From an uncultured Acidobacteriota bacterium (GTDB taxonomy: Bacteria > Acidobacteriota > Vicinamibacteria > Vicinamibacterales > UBA2999): a stretch of 44,175 bases of DNA. Position 1 is the first letter of the stretch, and every line of letters starts with the position of its first letter. The notes beneath the pieces are model-generated. The model was given only the letters and a program-made list of their open reading frames with translations, was not told where the DNA came from and ran no database searches. The stretch spans positions 1 through 44,175 of the forward strand of contig CADEFD010000012.1 in NCBI GenBank assembly GCA_902826515.1, written 5' to 3'. A program made the translations under genes and the position numbers. Of the stretch, positions 35,999 to 43,376 are shown piece after piece.

Positions 35999-36370
35999 TT
36001 ACGTGCGGCCCGGATAGACGTTGAACGTCTTCCCGTTCCACGTCACGCGTTCCGTCTTCACCTCGAACCGCTTCGGATCGACGTGGCGGTGTCCGTTGAT
36101 GGTCACGGTCGCGCCCACCGGGATGATGCCGCTCCTGAGTCCGGCGCGTGTCGTGGCCGCCGGCGGCGCCAGGGTGAGATCCCACACCTGCGTGCCGGCG
36201 CGGATCTGCATCGACGAATGGGCGCCGTCCGAGGTCACGTCCTTCACGACCACACCTTCGAGCGCGAACTCCGCCGACTGATAACCCGCCCAGCCGTGGT
36301 GGGCGGAGAGGACGAGACCGGAGGCGAGCACGAGTCCGGCAACGGCGAGCGACAGCGAACGTCCAGGCAT
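35999..36370 (-). CDS. Secreted DUF6152-family protein
   Basis: The 123-residue protein has a signal peptide (about residues 1-24, ending LVLSAHHGWA) and the AHHGWAGY region seen at the mature start of DUF6152 proteins. The remaining sequence is beta-rich: LEGVVVKDVTSDGAHSSMQI, a GATVTINGHRHVDPKR segment and a VTWNGKTFNVYP end. It should be exported to the periplasm. The function is unknown. The start is chosen by a GGAGG ribosome binding site 5 bp upstream; the frame is open 13 codons further. Confidence 0.7.
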   Translation of the reverse strand: MPGRSLSLAVAGLVLASGLVLSAHHGWAGYQSAEFALEGVVVKDVTSDGAHSSMQIRAGTQVWDLTLAPPAATTRAGLRSGIIPVGATVTINGHRHVDPKRFEVKTERVTWNGKTFNVYPGRT

Positions 36371-36483
36371 GGGAACCTCCATGGGCGATGACGGGCGAAC
36401 CCTCAGCATACGCCCATCGCCCGGGCCGTCCGGGAACCTGATAGCATCAGACCGATGGCCGCCGGCCGTCGTCTAACCCTGCC

Positions 36484-36972
36484 ATGAGGCGCTTCCTCGC
36501 CGCCGTGCTCGTCAGTGCGGTCGCCGCCGCTCCCGCGGCGGCGCAGACGGCCGTGGCGCCGGCCGCGACGGCCGCGCCGGCCATCAACCCGCACGCCCTC
36601 GGCATCTCGCTCTCGCGTATCTCGCGGCGCCTTGCCGCCGAGTCAGACGCCCGCAACGAGGGCGCCTCGCCGCTCAAGCTCGAGTTCCACGTGGACGTCT
36701 ACGGCAACGCGCCGCAGCTGCGGTTCTTCACGGGGCAGGACCTGGTCTACGGCGGCGTGCCCGGCAGCGCGCCCACCCATCGCGACATGCTCACGCACGT
36801 CACGCCGCAGGCGTTCCGCTCGCCGCGGGTGGACTTCCTGAGCCTGCTGGCCGGGGCGGCGATGTTCGGCGCGAAGAAGGCGCAGGACTGGAACTACGAC
36901 CGTCAGTACGAGGCCTACCGCAAGCTCGTCGAGGCCGGCCAGAACGTGCCCGCGCCGAAGCCGCGGCAGTAG
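36484..36972 (+). CDS. Hypothetical secreted protein, 162 aa
   Basis: I do not recognise a family. The first 22 residues form a signal peptide (RRFLAAVLVSAVAAAPAAAQ), followed by an Ala-rich stretch. The mature part has mixed helices and strands, FHVDVYGNAPQLRFFTGQDL and a THRDMLTHVTPQAFRSPRV segment. There are no cysteines and no obvious catalytic residues. It lies divergent from the DUF6152 gene with a 113-bp gap, which contains the small palindrome CTGATAGCATCAG at 36437-36449. It converges on the EamA gene. Confidence 0.65.
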   Translation: MRRFLAAVLVSAVAAAPAAAQTAVAPAATAAPAINPHALGISLSRISRRLAAESDARNEGASPLKLEFHVDVYGNAPQLRFFTGQDLVYGGVPGSAPTHRDMLTHVTPQAFRSPRVDFLSLLAGAAMFGAKKAQDWNYDRQYEAYRKLVEAGQNVPAPKPRQ

Positions 36973-36977
36973 CCGCG
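36962..36977. terminator. Hairpin over the stop codon between convergent genes
   Basis: CGCGGC (36962-36967), the loop AGTA and GCCGCG (36972-36977) form a perfect 6-bp stem. It overlaps the TAG of the secreted-protein gene and ends 3 bp before the stop of the leftward EamA gene. It resembles the other GC hairpins between convergent genes in this window. Confidence 0.4.
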
Positions 36978-36980
36978 CCG

Positions 36981-37844
36981 CTAGCTGTTCGCCACGATGA
37001 GCACGATGGCCGCGACCGCGGCCACGACGCCCACCTGCTGCCACCGCCCCAGCCGTTCGCCGAGCACGTAGCGCGCGAGCAGCACCGTGCTCGCCGGATA
37101 GAGCGACGCCAGCGTGGCGACCAGGCTCAGCTGCCCCTGCCGCACGGCCGCCAGATACAGACCGTTGGCGATCATGTCGAGGCCGCCGCAGCCAATCGCC
37201 GCCGGCAGCGCCCCGGCGGGGATCTTCCAGGTCTGCCGCGTCGACAACGCCACCACCAGGAAGACCGTGACCGATACGGTGCGCGACACGGCAAGCGGCC
37301 AGAGACCGGCCGGTGCGGCGGTGCGGCCAAGGCACACGAAGAAGCCGCCGATGGCTACGCCCGACACGAGCGCGATGCGCACGGCCTGCGCCACGTGGGC
37401 GGCCGAGCGCGGCACGTCGGTGGACGCGGCATCGGGCGCCGCGTCCTGCCCGAGCAGCACGACGGCCGCAATCGCCATCGCCACGCCGAGGGCGGCGGGC
37501 GGCGTGAGCTGTTCCCCGAACATCAGCCCGGCGATGAGCGGAATCACCACCGCGCAGACGGCCGTGATCGGCGCGACGACACTCATCGGCCCCATCGCCA
37601 GGCCGCGGTAGAGCAGCGCCACGCCGACGCTGCCCGTGAGTCCGGCGAGGGCGCCGAAGATCACGTCGTTCGCCGTGACCGTGGCGTCGAGCATGAGCGG
37701 CGTGCCGAGCAGCAGCAGCACGAGACCGGCGCCCTGCGTGGCGACGACGGCGGCAAGGGTGGTCGCCCGTTTGGCCACCGTGCCGCCGAGGAAGTCGGCG
37801 GCGCCGTAGACGGCGGCGGCCATCAGCGCGAAGAGCGACGTCAT
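36981..37844 (-). CDS. EamA/DMT-family membrane transporter
   Basis: The 287-residue protein has about ten hydrophobic segments in two EamA repeats, with the typical SVGVALLYRGLAMGPMSVVAPITAVCAVVIPLIAG in the first half and TLASLYPASTVLLARYVLGERL in the second. DMT exporters carry amino acids, metabolites or drugs; the substrate is not known. Its start overlaps the B3/4 gene stop by ATGA, and a divergent XRE-cupin regulator lies beyond, so the three probably form a small regulated unit. Confidence 0.86.
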   Translation of the reverse strand: MTSLFALMAAAVYGAADFLGGTVAKRATTLAAVVATQGAGLVLLLLGTPLMLDATVTANDVIFGALAGLTGSVGVALLYRGLAMGPMSVVAPITAVCAVVIPLIAGLMFGEQLTPPAALGVAMAIAAVVLLGQDAAPDAASTDVPRSAAHVAQAVRIALVSGVAIGGFFVCLGRTAAPAGLWPLAVSRTVSVTVFLVVALSTRQTWKIPAGALPAAIGCGGLDMIANGLYLAAVRQGQLSLVATLASLYPASTVLLARYVLGERLGRWQQVGVVAAVAAIVLIVANS

Positions 37845-38533
37845 GGCGTGACCGGACCGAACCGCGCCCGCTCCACCTGCAGACCGGGGGTGCGCGCGTG
37901 GAGGAAGGCGAGCAGCGCGTCGCCGGCCGCGTCGAGTGCGTCGAGTGGCAGCGGTGCCAGGCGTTCGAGCAGGAAGAGCGCCGTCGTGGATGATTCCGTG
38001 AGGCGCGTGCGCGTGCACTGACGCCAGTTCCAGCGCCGGCACGTCACGCCGACATCGTCGGCCCACACCACTTCGCCAGGCGCCGGCGGGTCGCTGGCCG
38101 GCTGGCCGTCCTTCATGGTGTCGAACGGCTCGGCGCCGGTCGCGCGCACCAGGCGGATGGCGCCGCCGTAGTGCGCGAGGTCTTCACCGCCGACCGGCAG
38201 CACGTGGGCGACGCTGACCGCGTTGTAGACATCGACGAGCCAGTTCACGCGCGGCAGGCCGGCTCCGGCCGCGCGTTTCCACAAGGCCTCGACCGACGAC
38301 GCGGTGCGCTGCGGCTTGGCCCCGAAGGCGCGATACGCGTCCTGCCAGCTCACGACATGCGGCGGCACCGCGCCGCTCGAAGCGCGCGCCATGTCTTCCG
38401 CGTCTCGCAGCGCGGCCGCGGACCGGTCGTCGCCGGGGCCGTTCACGAGACCGGAGACGGCGATGGCCAGCACGGCGAAGTCGGGGCGGAGTGCGTGGAC
38501 CTCGGGAGCGACGGACACGCGATCGAGCACCAT
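37841..38533 (-). CDS. Stand-alone B3/4 domain protein
   Basis: The 230-residue protein resembles the B3/B4 domain of the phenylalanyl-tRNA synthetase beta subunit, which in the synthetase edits misacylated tRNA. The landmarks are WQDAYRAFGAKPQRTASSVEAL, LPRVNWLVDVYNAVSVAHVLPVGG, and GEVVWADDVGVTCRRWNWRQ. As a free protein its role is unclear, and a tRNA or amino acid editing function is only a guess. It is translationally coupled to the EamA exporter (ATGA) and divergent from the XRE-cupin regulator. Its start appears to coincide with the mRNA start (see 38534-38579). Confidence 0.85.
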   Translation of the reverse strand: MVLDRVSVAPEVHALRPDFAVLAIAVSGLVNGPGDDRSAAALRDAEDMARASSGAVPPHVVSWQDAYRAFGAKPQRTASSVEALWKRAAGAGLPRVNWLVDVYNAVSVAHVLPVGGEDLAHYGGAIRLVRATGAEPFDTMKDGQPASDPPAPGEVVWADDVGVTCRRWNWRQCTRTRLTESSTTALFLLERLAPLPLDALDAAGDALLAFLHARTPGLQVERARFGPVTP

Positions 38534-38579
38534 CCGGGGACTATATCAAACTGACCACGCAGTTCACTATACTGACCGC
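38534..38579. promoter_or_regulatory. Mirror-symmetric divergent promoter and operator, probably leaderless on both sides
   Basis: The 46-bp gap separates the B3/4 gene (start 38533, leftward) and the XRE-cupin gene (start 38580, rightward). AACTG (38549-38553) and CAGTT (38560-38564) form an inverted repeat around 38556.5, the exact midpoint between the two start codons. Rightward TATACT (38568-38573) and leftward TATAGT (38545-38540) are likewise symmetric, each 6 bp from its start codon. Transcription would therefore begin at or next to the ATG on both sides. The XRE-cupin protein is the natural ligand of the repeat. Confidence 0.6.
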
Positions 38580-39209
38580 ATGAACGACCCGCGACGCGTC
38601 GAAGCCGCCCTCGCCAGGAACCTGCGGGAGTGGCGCGCCAAGCGCGGCTGGAGCCAGGCCGAGCTGGCCACGCGCGCCGGCCTCAGCAAGGGGATGCTCG
38701 TGCAGGTCGAACAGGCGCAGACCAATCCGTCGATCGCCACGCTCTGCAAACTCGCCAACGCGCTCGGCGTCGCGCTGCCGCGGCTGGTCGAGGTGGATGA
38801 CGAGCCGGTCGTGCGCAAGGTCACCGCGGACGACGTCGCGTGGTTGTGGCGCGGCAAGGCGAAGACCAGCGCCGCCGGCCTCGTGGCCGGCATCGAGGCG
38901 CCGATGCCGGTCGAGCTGTGGACGTGGACAATCGGGCCGCGCGATGGCTACGACGCGATTGCGCATCCGCCCGGCACGCGTGAATTCATCCACGTGCTCG
39001 AGGGCGAGGCCGTGGTGACGGTGGACGGCGTGCAGGTGCCGGTGGGCGCCGGCGAATGTGTGGTGTTCCGCGCCGACCGTCCGCACCGCTACGCGTCGGC
39101 CGGCGCGCGTGCGACGCGGTTCGTCATGGTCGTGGTGGAGCCGGTGGAGCCGCCATCGTCGTCGGCCGCGGCGCCGCCGCGCCGCCGTCCCACCGCTCGG
39201 CGGGCCTGA
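38580..39209 (+). CDS. XRE-family regulator with C-terminal cupin domain
   Basis: The 209-residue protein has an XRE helix-turn-helix (about 10-65, WSQAELATRAGLSKGMLVQVEQAQTNPS) and a cupin (about 105-185) with REFIHVLEGEAVVTVDG and the HRYAS end. Such proteins are often local sensors of small molecules for an adjacent transporter or enzyme. It is divergent from the B3/4-EamA pair with a symmetric operator between them, so it probably controls both sides. The last 86 bp overlap the 3' end of the BtuF-like gene on the opposite strand. Confidence 0.9.
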   Translation: MNDPRRVEAALARNLREWRAKRGWSQAELATRAGLSKGMLVQVEQAQTNPSIATLCKLANALGVALPRLVEVDDEPVVRKVTADDVAWLWRGKAKTSAAGLVAGIEAPMPVELWTWTIGPRDGYDAIAHPPGTREFIHVLEGEAVVTVDGVQVPVGAGECVVFRADRPHRYASAGARATRFVMVVVEPVEPPSSSAAAPPRRRPTARRA

Positions 39210-40011
39210 GCGCGTCGGGCACGTCCACGCCCACCGCGCGGCACAACACCGCGTGGAGCTGGCGCACACCTTCGGTGAGCGCCGCCGGGCCCGGCTGCAG
39301 GATGTAGGTGGACTTCACCTCGTAGATGCGGTCGTGCACGATGAACGGCACCGCCTCCCAGCCCGCGCGCTCGCGCACCTTCTCCTTGCGCACGGGTTTC
39401 CCGCACCACGAGCCGATGAAGACCTCCGGCGCCGCGGCCAGCACCCGGTCCGCCGTGATGATGCGATCGCGGCCGAGCGCCGCCGTCCTCAGTTCCGGAA
39501 AGACCGGCGTGCCGCCCGCCACCTCGATCAGCTCCTCGACCCAGCGGATGCCGCTGATGAGCGGGTCGTCCCATTCTTCGAAGTAGACGCGCGGACGCTC
39601 GGGGAAGCGCGCCGCCGAGGCGCGGATGGCGTCGAGCCCGCGCGCGTAGTCGTCGGCGAGCGCGACGCCCTTCGCGGCCACGCCGACGAGGCCGGCGACG
39701 ACGCGCACCATCTGCAGGATCTCGTCGACGCTGCGCTGGTTGAACGTGAACACGGGGTACCCGCGCTTGACGAGTTCGGTCGTGATCTCGGCCTGGAGAT
39801 CCGAGAAGGCCAGGATGAGATCCGGTTCAAGGGCCGCGATCTTGTCGTAGCGCGCGTGCAGGAACGACGAGATCTTCGGCTTGCGCCGCGCTTCCGGCGG
39901 ACGCACGGTGTAGCCCGAGATGCCGACGACGCGGTCACCTTCGCCGAGGCAATAGAGCGTTTCGGTCGTTTCTTCCGTGAGGCAGACGATGCGGGAGGGG
40001 TAGGTGGACAT
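39124..40011 (-). CDS. BtuF-like cobalamin-binding protein without signal peptide
   Basis: The 295-residue protein has the class III solute-binding (BtuF/FhuD) fold: RIVCLTEETTETLYCLGEGDRVVGISGYTVRPPEA, DLILAFSDLQAE, and a C-terminal RIYEVKSTYILQPGPAALTEGV. It begins MSTYPSRIVCL with no signal peptide or lipobox, so it seems cytosolic and unlikely to serve as the ABC-transporter receptor. A separate BtuF with a signal sequence is encoded two genes upstream. It is the last gene of the B12 cluster, its start 2 bp after the DUF71 stop. The last 86 bp overlap the XRE-cupin gene. Confidence 0.8.
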   Translation of the reverse strand: MSTYPSRIVCLTEETTETLYCLGEGDRVVGISGYTVRPPEARRKPKISSFLHARYDKIAALEPDLILAFSDLQAEITTELVKRGYPVFTFNQRSVDEILQMVRVVAGLVGVAAKGVALADDYARGLDAIRASAARFPERPRVYFEEWDDPLISGIRWVEELIEVAGGTPVFPELRTAALGRDRIITADRVLAAAPEVFIGSWCGKPVRKEKVRERAGWEAVPFIVHDRIYEVKSTYILQPGPAALTEGVRQLHAVLCRAVGVDVPDALRPAERWDGGAAAPRPTTMAAPPAPPRP

Positions 40012-40013
40012 GG

Positions 40014-40694
40014 TCAGGCCGGGACAGGCGGCGGAGTGAGCAGGAGATCCGCGAAGGTGAAGCCGTCGCGCGTCACGACCGCGCCCACGGTGAGCGGCAC
40101 CGGCCGCGCGAACATCGGCCCGTCCCACACGCACGTGTGGAACTCGCCGCGTTCACCGCAGGCGTCCACGCCGTCCGGCAGATCGGCGAGCAGCGCGCGG
40201 TCGAAGGGACGGCCGGCGAACGTGCCATCGAGCACGCGCGGATCCACGGTGGCGAGCGTGGCTCTGAGGCCGCCGGCGATCATCGTCTCGGCGAGAGCGC
40301 GGGTGTCGGTGGTCTTCCACAACGGGAAGAGCGGGTCGAGGCCCGTGCCGGCGAGCCGGTCCACGCGGTACTGCCGGACGTCCTCGAGGAACAGGTCGCC
40401 GAACGCGACGTGCGTGAAGCCGTCGCGTACGACGCCGGCGACCGCTTCGCCCATGAGGCGCTCGTAGTCGGCGTTGCTGCAGGGCCACGGGAGCGGCACG
40501 ACGTGCAGGGGCAATCCGGCCGCCTGCGCCTGCGCCTCGAGCACCACGCGGCGCACGCCGTGCATCGCCACGCGATCGACGGCGCCGTTGGTGGTGGTGA
40601 GCAGGCCGGCCACGGCGCCTGGGTGCGATGCCCGGAGCACGTGCAGCATCCAGGCCGAGTCCTTGCCGCTCGACCACGAGACCAGGATCTTCAT
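40014..40694 (-). CDS. DUF71/Dph6-like ATP-pyrophosphatase, probable B12 salvage enzyme
   Basis: The 226-residue protein has the PP-loop SWSSGKDSAW (6-15), GDLFLEDVRQYRVDRL in the middle and the diagnostic GEFHTCVWDGP near the C-terminus, as in the Dph6/DUF71 family. Archaeal and eukaryotic members ligate ammonia to diphthine. Bacteria lack diphthamide, and comparative genomics of the family has placed a bacterial subgroup with B12 uptake genes. This gene lies between btuF and a second BtuF-like gene and overlaps btuF by ATGA, so it belongs to that subgroup by context. Its reaction is not known. Confidence 0.85.
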   Translation of the reverse strand: MKILVSWSSGKDSAWMLHVLRASHPGAVAGLLTTTNGAVDRVAMHGVRRVVLEAQAQAAGLPLHVVPLPWPCSNADYERLMGEAVAGVVRDGFTHVAFGDLFLEDVRQYRVDRLAGTGLDPLFPLWKTTDTRALAETMIAGGLRATLATVDPRVLDGTFAGRPFDRALLADLPDGVDACGERGEFHTCVWDGPMFARPVPLTVGAVVTRDGFTFADLLLTPPPVPA

Positions 40695-41575
40695 GGCGTC
40701 CGCGCCGGATGCAGCACCGCCGCGAGCCGTTCGACCGCGGCGGCCACGCGTGGTCCGGGCACGACGAGGCCGGTGCCGCTCAGGATGTGCACGCGGCGGG
40801 CCTTCACGGCCGGCATGGCGGCCAGGCGATCCCAGTCGGCGATCCGCGCGCGCACGTCCGCGTCGCCGAGCGCCGGGCCCTCGCGCACTTCGACGATGAC
40901 ATCGGGGGCGCGGGCGAGGATGAGTTCGGTCGTCGCCTGCACCGACTCGCGGGCGACGTCCGCGAACACGTTCGCGCCGCCGGCAATACCGAGCATGTCG
41001 TGCAGGAACCCCTTGCCGCCCGAGACATACATGTTGCGCAGCGATCCGGGCTCGCGGCCGAAGACGAGCAGCGTGCGCGGCGCCGTCGTGCCGGCCGTGC
41101 GCGTCTTCACCGCGTCGAGGCGGCGTTCGATGTCGGTGGCGAGACGTCCGGCGTCGCCCGCGTGACCGGTCACGCGGCCGAGCGCGCGCAGCGTCGTGAA
41201 CACGTCGGCCAGGCCGGCGTGGCGGTAGTCGAACATCGGAATCGCGGCGCGTTCGAGCTGTCGCCGCAGATCGCTCTGGCTGCCGTAGGTGATGACGAGA
41301 TCCGGCGTGAGCGAGAAGATGCGCTCCACGTCCGGGTCGAGCAGCGCCCCTACCTTCGGGCGCGATGCCACCTCGGGCGGGAAGGTGTCGTAGGAGCTCA
41401 CGGCGACCACCTGCGGCCCGGCGCCGATTGCAAACAGCATCTCGGTCAGCGCCGGCACGAGCGAGATGATGCGCTGCGGCGCACGCTCCTGAAGTCTGGC
41501 CCGGCCCAGAATGGGGACAGTCCCCATCACACAGATGGCAAGAAGTGCGACGAGGAGCGTGCAGAAACGGCGCAT
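40691..41575 (-). CDS. btuF: Vitamin B12 ABC transporter substrate-binding protein
   Basis: The 294-residue protein starts with a signal sequence (RRFCTLLVALLAICVMG), then the mature BtuF-type RIISLVPALTEMLFAIGAGPQVVAVSSYDTFP, DPDVERIFSLTPDLVITYG, and a conserved GKGFLHDMLGIAGGANVFAD. It binds cobalamin in the periplasm and delivers it to BtuCD. It sits in the order btuB-btuD-btuC-btuF. The signal region contains an exact 17-bp palindrome (41511-41527) that looks like an inserted repeat element. Confidence 0.87.
   Translation of the reverse strand: MRRFCTLLVALLAICVMGTVPILGRARLQERAPQRIISLVPALTEMLFAIGAGPQVVAVSSYDTFPPEVASRPKVGALLDPDVERIFSLTPDLVITYGSQSDLRRQLERAAIPMFDYRHAGLADVFTTLRALGRVTGHAGDAGRLATDIERRLDAVKTRTAGTTAPRTLLVFGREPGSLRNMYVSGGKGFLHDMLGIAGGANVFADVARESVQATTELILARAPDVIVEVREGPALGDADVRARIADWDRLAAMPAVKARRVHILSGTGLVVPGPRVAAAVERLAAVLHPARTP
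41511..41527. repeat. Perfect palindrome inside the btuF signal-peptide region
   Basis: ATGGGGAC, a central A and GTCCCCAT form a perfect 8-bp inverted repeat. It encodes MGTVPI in the btuF frame just after the hydrophobic core. Short GGGGACAGTCCCC-type palindromes occur as dispersed extragenic repeats in some bacteria, so this may be a captured copy. I found no second exact copy in the window. Confidence 0.6.
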
Positions 41576-42582
41576 CAGCTGTGCCTCACGAGCTGCCAGA
41601 GAAAGAACGGGCCGCCGATCATCGCCGTGACGATGCCGACCGGCAGTTCGAGCGGGGCGAGCGCGGTGCGCGAGACGAGGTCGCAGCCGATGAGGAAGGC
41701 GGCGCCGAAGCAGGCGGATGCCGGCAGCACCACGCGGTGGTCGGCGCCGACGAGCAGGCGCACGAGGTGCGGCACGACGATGCCGATGAAGCCGATGGGG
41801 CCCGCCAGCGACACCGCGGCGCCGGTGGCCAATGAAGCGCTCAGGAACGCGAGGCGTTCGGCGCGCACGACGTCCACGCCGCGGGCGGCGGCGGCATCGG
41901 CGCCGAGGCTCAGCAGGTTGAGCGACCGCGCCAGCACGGCGAAGGCGGCAAACGACAGCACCACGAGCGGCAGCGCCGCCACGATCGCGCCGTAACCGCC
42001 GACGTCGAGGTCGCCCATCAGCCAGCGCACCGTACGGAAGGCCTGCGTGAAGTCGGCGAGGTACTGCACGAAGAGGATGAGCGCCGAGAAGAACGAGTTG
42101 AGCGTGACACCGGCAAGGAGCAGCACGTTGGTCGAGAGGCCGCGCCGCTGGCTGCGCGCCAGCCAGTAGACGATTGCCGTCGCCACGATCGATCCGGCGA
42201 AGCTCGCAAGCGGCACCGACGACACGCCGAGCGCGCCCATGTCGAGTCCGGCGGCGATGACGAGCATGGCGCCGAGCGCCGCACCCGACGACACGCCGAG
42301 CGTGAACGGCGTGGCCAGCGGATTGCGCAGCAGCGCCTGGAGCACGACGCCCGAGGCGGCGAGCGACGCGCCGACGAGCGCGGCGGCGAGCACGCGCGGC
42401 AGGCGCGCCACGAAGAAGATCTGCGCGTCCACGTTCTCGGCCCACGGGATCGCGCGGTCGAAAGCGCGCACGAGGCTGATCGGGGTGCTGCCCACGGTGG
42501 GGGCGAGCAGCACGGCCGCGACCGCGACGGCCGCGAAGAGCGGCAGCACCGTCCGCAGGCGCAGGCGCACGGGCGGCGTCAT
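41575..42582 (-). CDS. btuC: Vitamin B12 ABC transporter permease
   Basis: The 335-residue FecCD-family permease has about ten membrane segments. Landmarks are RLPRVLAAALVGASLAASGVVLQALLRNPLATPFTLGVSSGAALGA, LLAGVTLNSFFSALI, and the late GPIGFIGIVVPHLVRLLVGADHR, which is the contact loop to the ATPase. It forms the channel for cobalamin with BtuD. FecCD permeases also serve siderophores and heme; the neighbouring DUF71 and BtuF genes point to B12. It overlaps btuD by ATGA and btuF by one base. Confidence 0.9.
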   Translation of the reverse strand: MTPPVRLRLRTVLPLFAAVAVAAVLLAPTVGSTPISLVRAFDRAIPWAENVDAQIFFVARLPRVLAAALVGASLAASGVVLQALLRNPLATPFTLGVSSGAALGAMLVIAAGLDMGALGVSSVPLASFAGSIVATAIVYWLARSQRRGLSTNVLLLAGVTLNSFFSALILFVQYLADFTQAFRTVRWLMGDLDVGGYGAIVAALPLVVLSFAAFAVLARSLNLLSLGADAAAARGVDVVRAERLAFLSASLATGAAVSLAGPIGFIGIVVPHLVRLLVGADHRVVLPASACFGAAFLIGCDLVSRTALAPLELPVGIVTAMIGGPFFLWQLVRHS

Positions 42583-43376
42583 GGCGTGCGGTGGAGCGGC
42601 ACGACCACGAGGTGGCCGGTGCTGGCATGGAGGTGGACGTCAGCGTCCACGTCGTAGAGCGCGCGGACGTTGGCGCCCGAGAGCACGGTGGCGGTCGGGC
42701 CGGCCGCCACCACCCGCCCGTGCCTGAGCAGCACGAGGTCGCGGCAGATGCCCGAGGCGAGCCCGAGGTCGTGCGTGGAGACCACGATGGTCACGCCGCG
42801 TTCGGCGTTGAGGCGGCCGAGCAGGTGCGCGATGTCGAGCTGCGCGCCGAGATCGAGCGACGAGGTCGGCTCGTCGAGCAGCAGCACGTCGGTGGCCTGC
42901 GCGAGCGCCGCGGCGATGACCACGCGCTGCTTCTCGCCGCCGCTCAGCGTCATGAAGTCGCGGTCTTCGAGATGTGCGGCGTTCACCGCGGCGAGCGCAT
43001 CGCGGGCCGTGGCGACGTCCGCCGGCCCTTCCACCTCGAAGAGCCCGAGATGGGGATGGCGGCCCATGAGCACCATCTCGAGCACGGTGTACTCGAAGGC
43101 GAGGTGCGTCTCCTGCGGTACGACGGCAATCCGCGTGGCGAGCGCCCGCCGTGAGAATGACGCGAGCGGACGGCCGTCGAGCGTGATCGTCCCGCTGGTC
43201 GGCCGCCGCGTGCCGCCGAGCAGCCCGAGCAGCGTCGTCTTGCCCGAACCGTTCGGTCCGAGGATGCCGACGATGCCGCCGGGCGGCACATCGAGCGACA
43301 CGCCCGCCAGTACGGGACGTGTCGCGTCGTAGGCGAAGGTGAGGTCAGCGGCGTGCAGCAACGCGGAAGCCCGCAT
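42579..43376 (-). CDS. btuD: Vitamin B12 ABC transporter ATP-binding protein
   Basis: The 265-residue ATPase has Walker A GPNGSGKT (40-47), signature LSGGEKQRV, Walker B VLLLDEPTSSLD and the switch histidine in VSTHD. It powers the BtuC permease. The ATG at 43376 starts just before the conserved domain and overlaps the 3' end of the receptor gene by 32 bp. Its stop overlaps the btuC start by ATGA. Confidence 0.92.
   Translation of the reverse strand: MRASALLHAADLTFAYDATRPVLAGVSLDVPPGGIVGILGPNGSGKTTLLGLLGGTRRPTSGTITLDGRPLASFSRRALATRIAVVPQETHLAFEYTVLEMVLMGRHPHLGLFEVEGPADVATARDALAAVNAAHLEDRDFMTLSGGEKQRVVIAAALAQATDVLLLDEPTSSLDLGAQLDIAHLLGRLNAERGVTIVVSTHDLGLASGICRDLVLLRHGRVVAAGPTATVLSGANVRALYDVDADVHLHASTGHLVVVPLHRTP

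Noticed and set aside
36380..36420. An inverted repeat GGGCGAT/ATCGCCC between the divergent secreted-protein genes.
   Set aside because: The arms are 7 bp with a gap of about 25 bases in GC-rich DNA, too weak to call a site.
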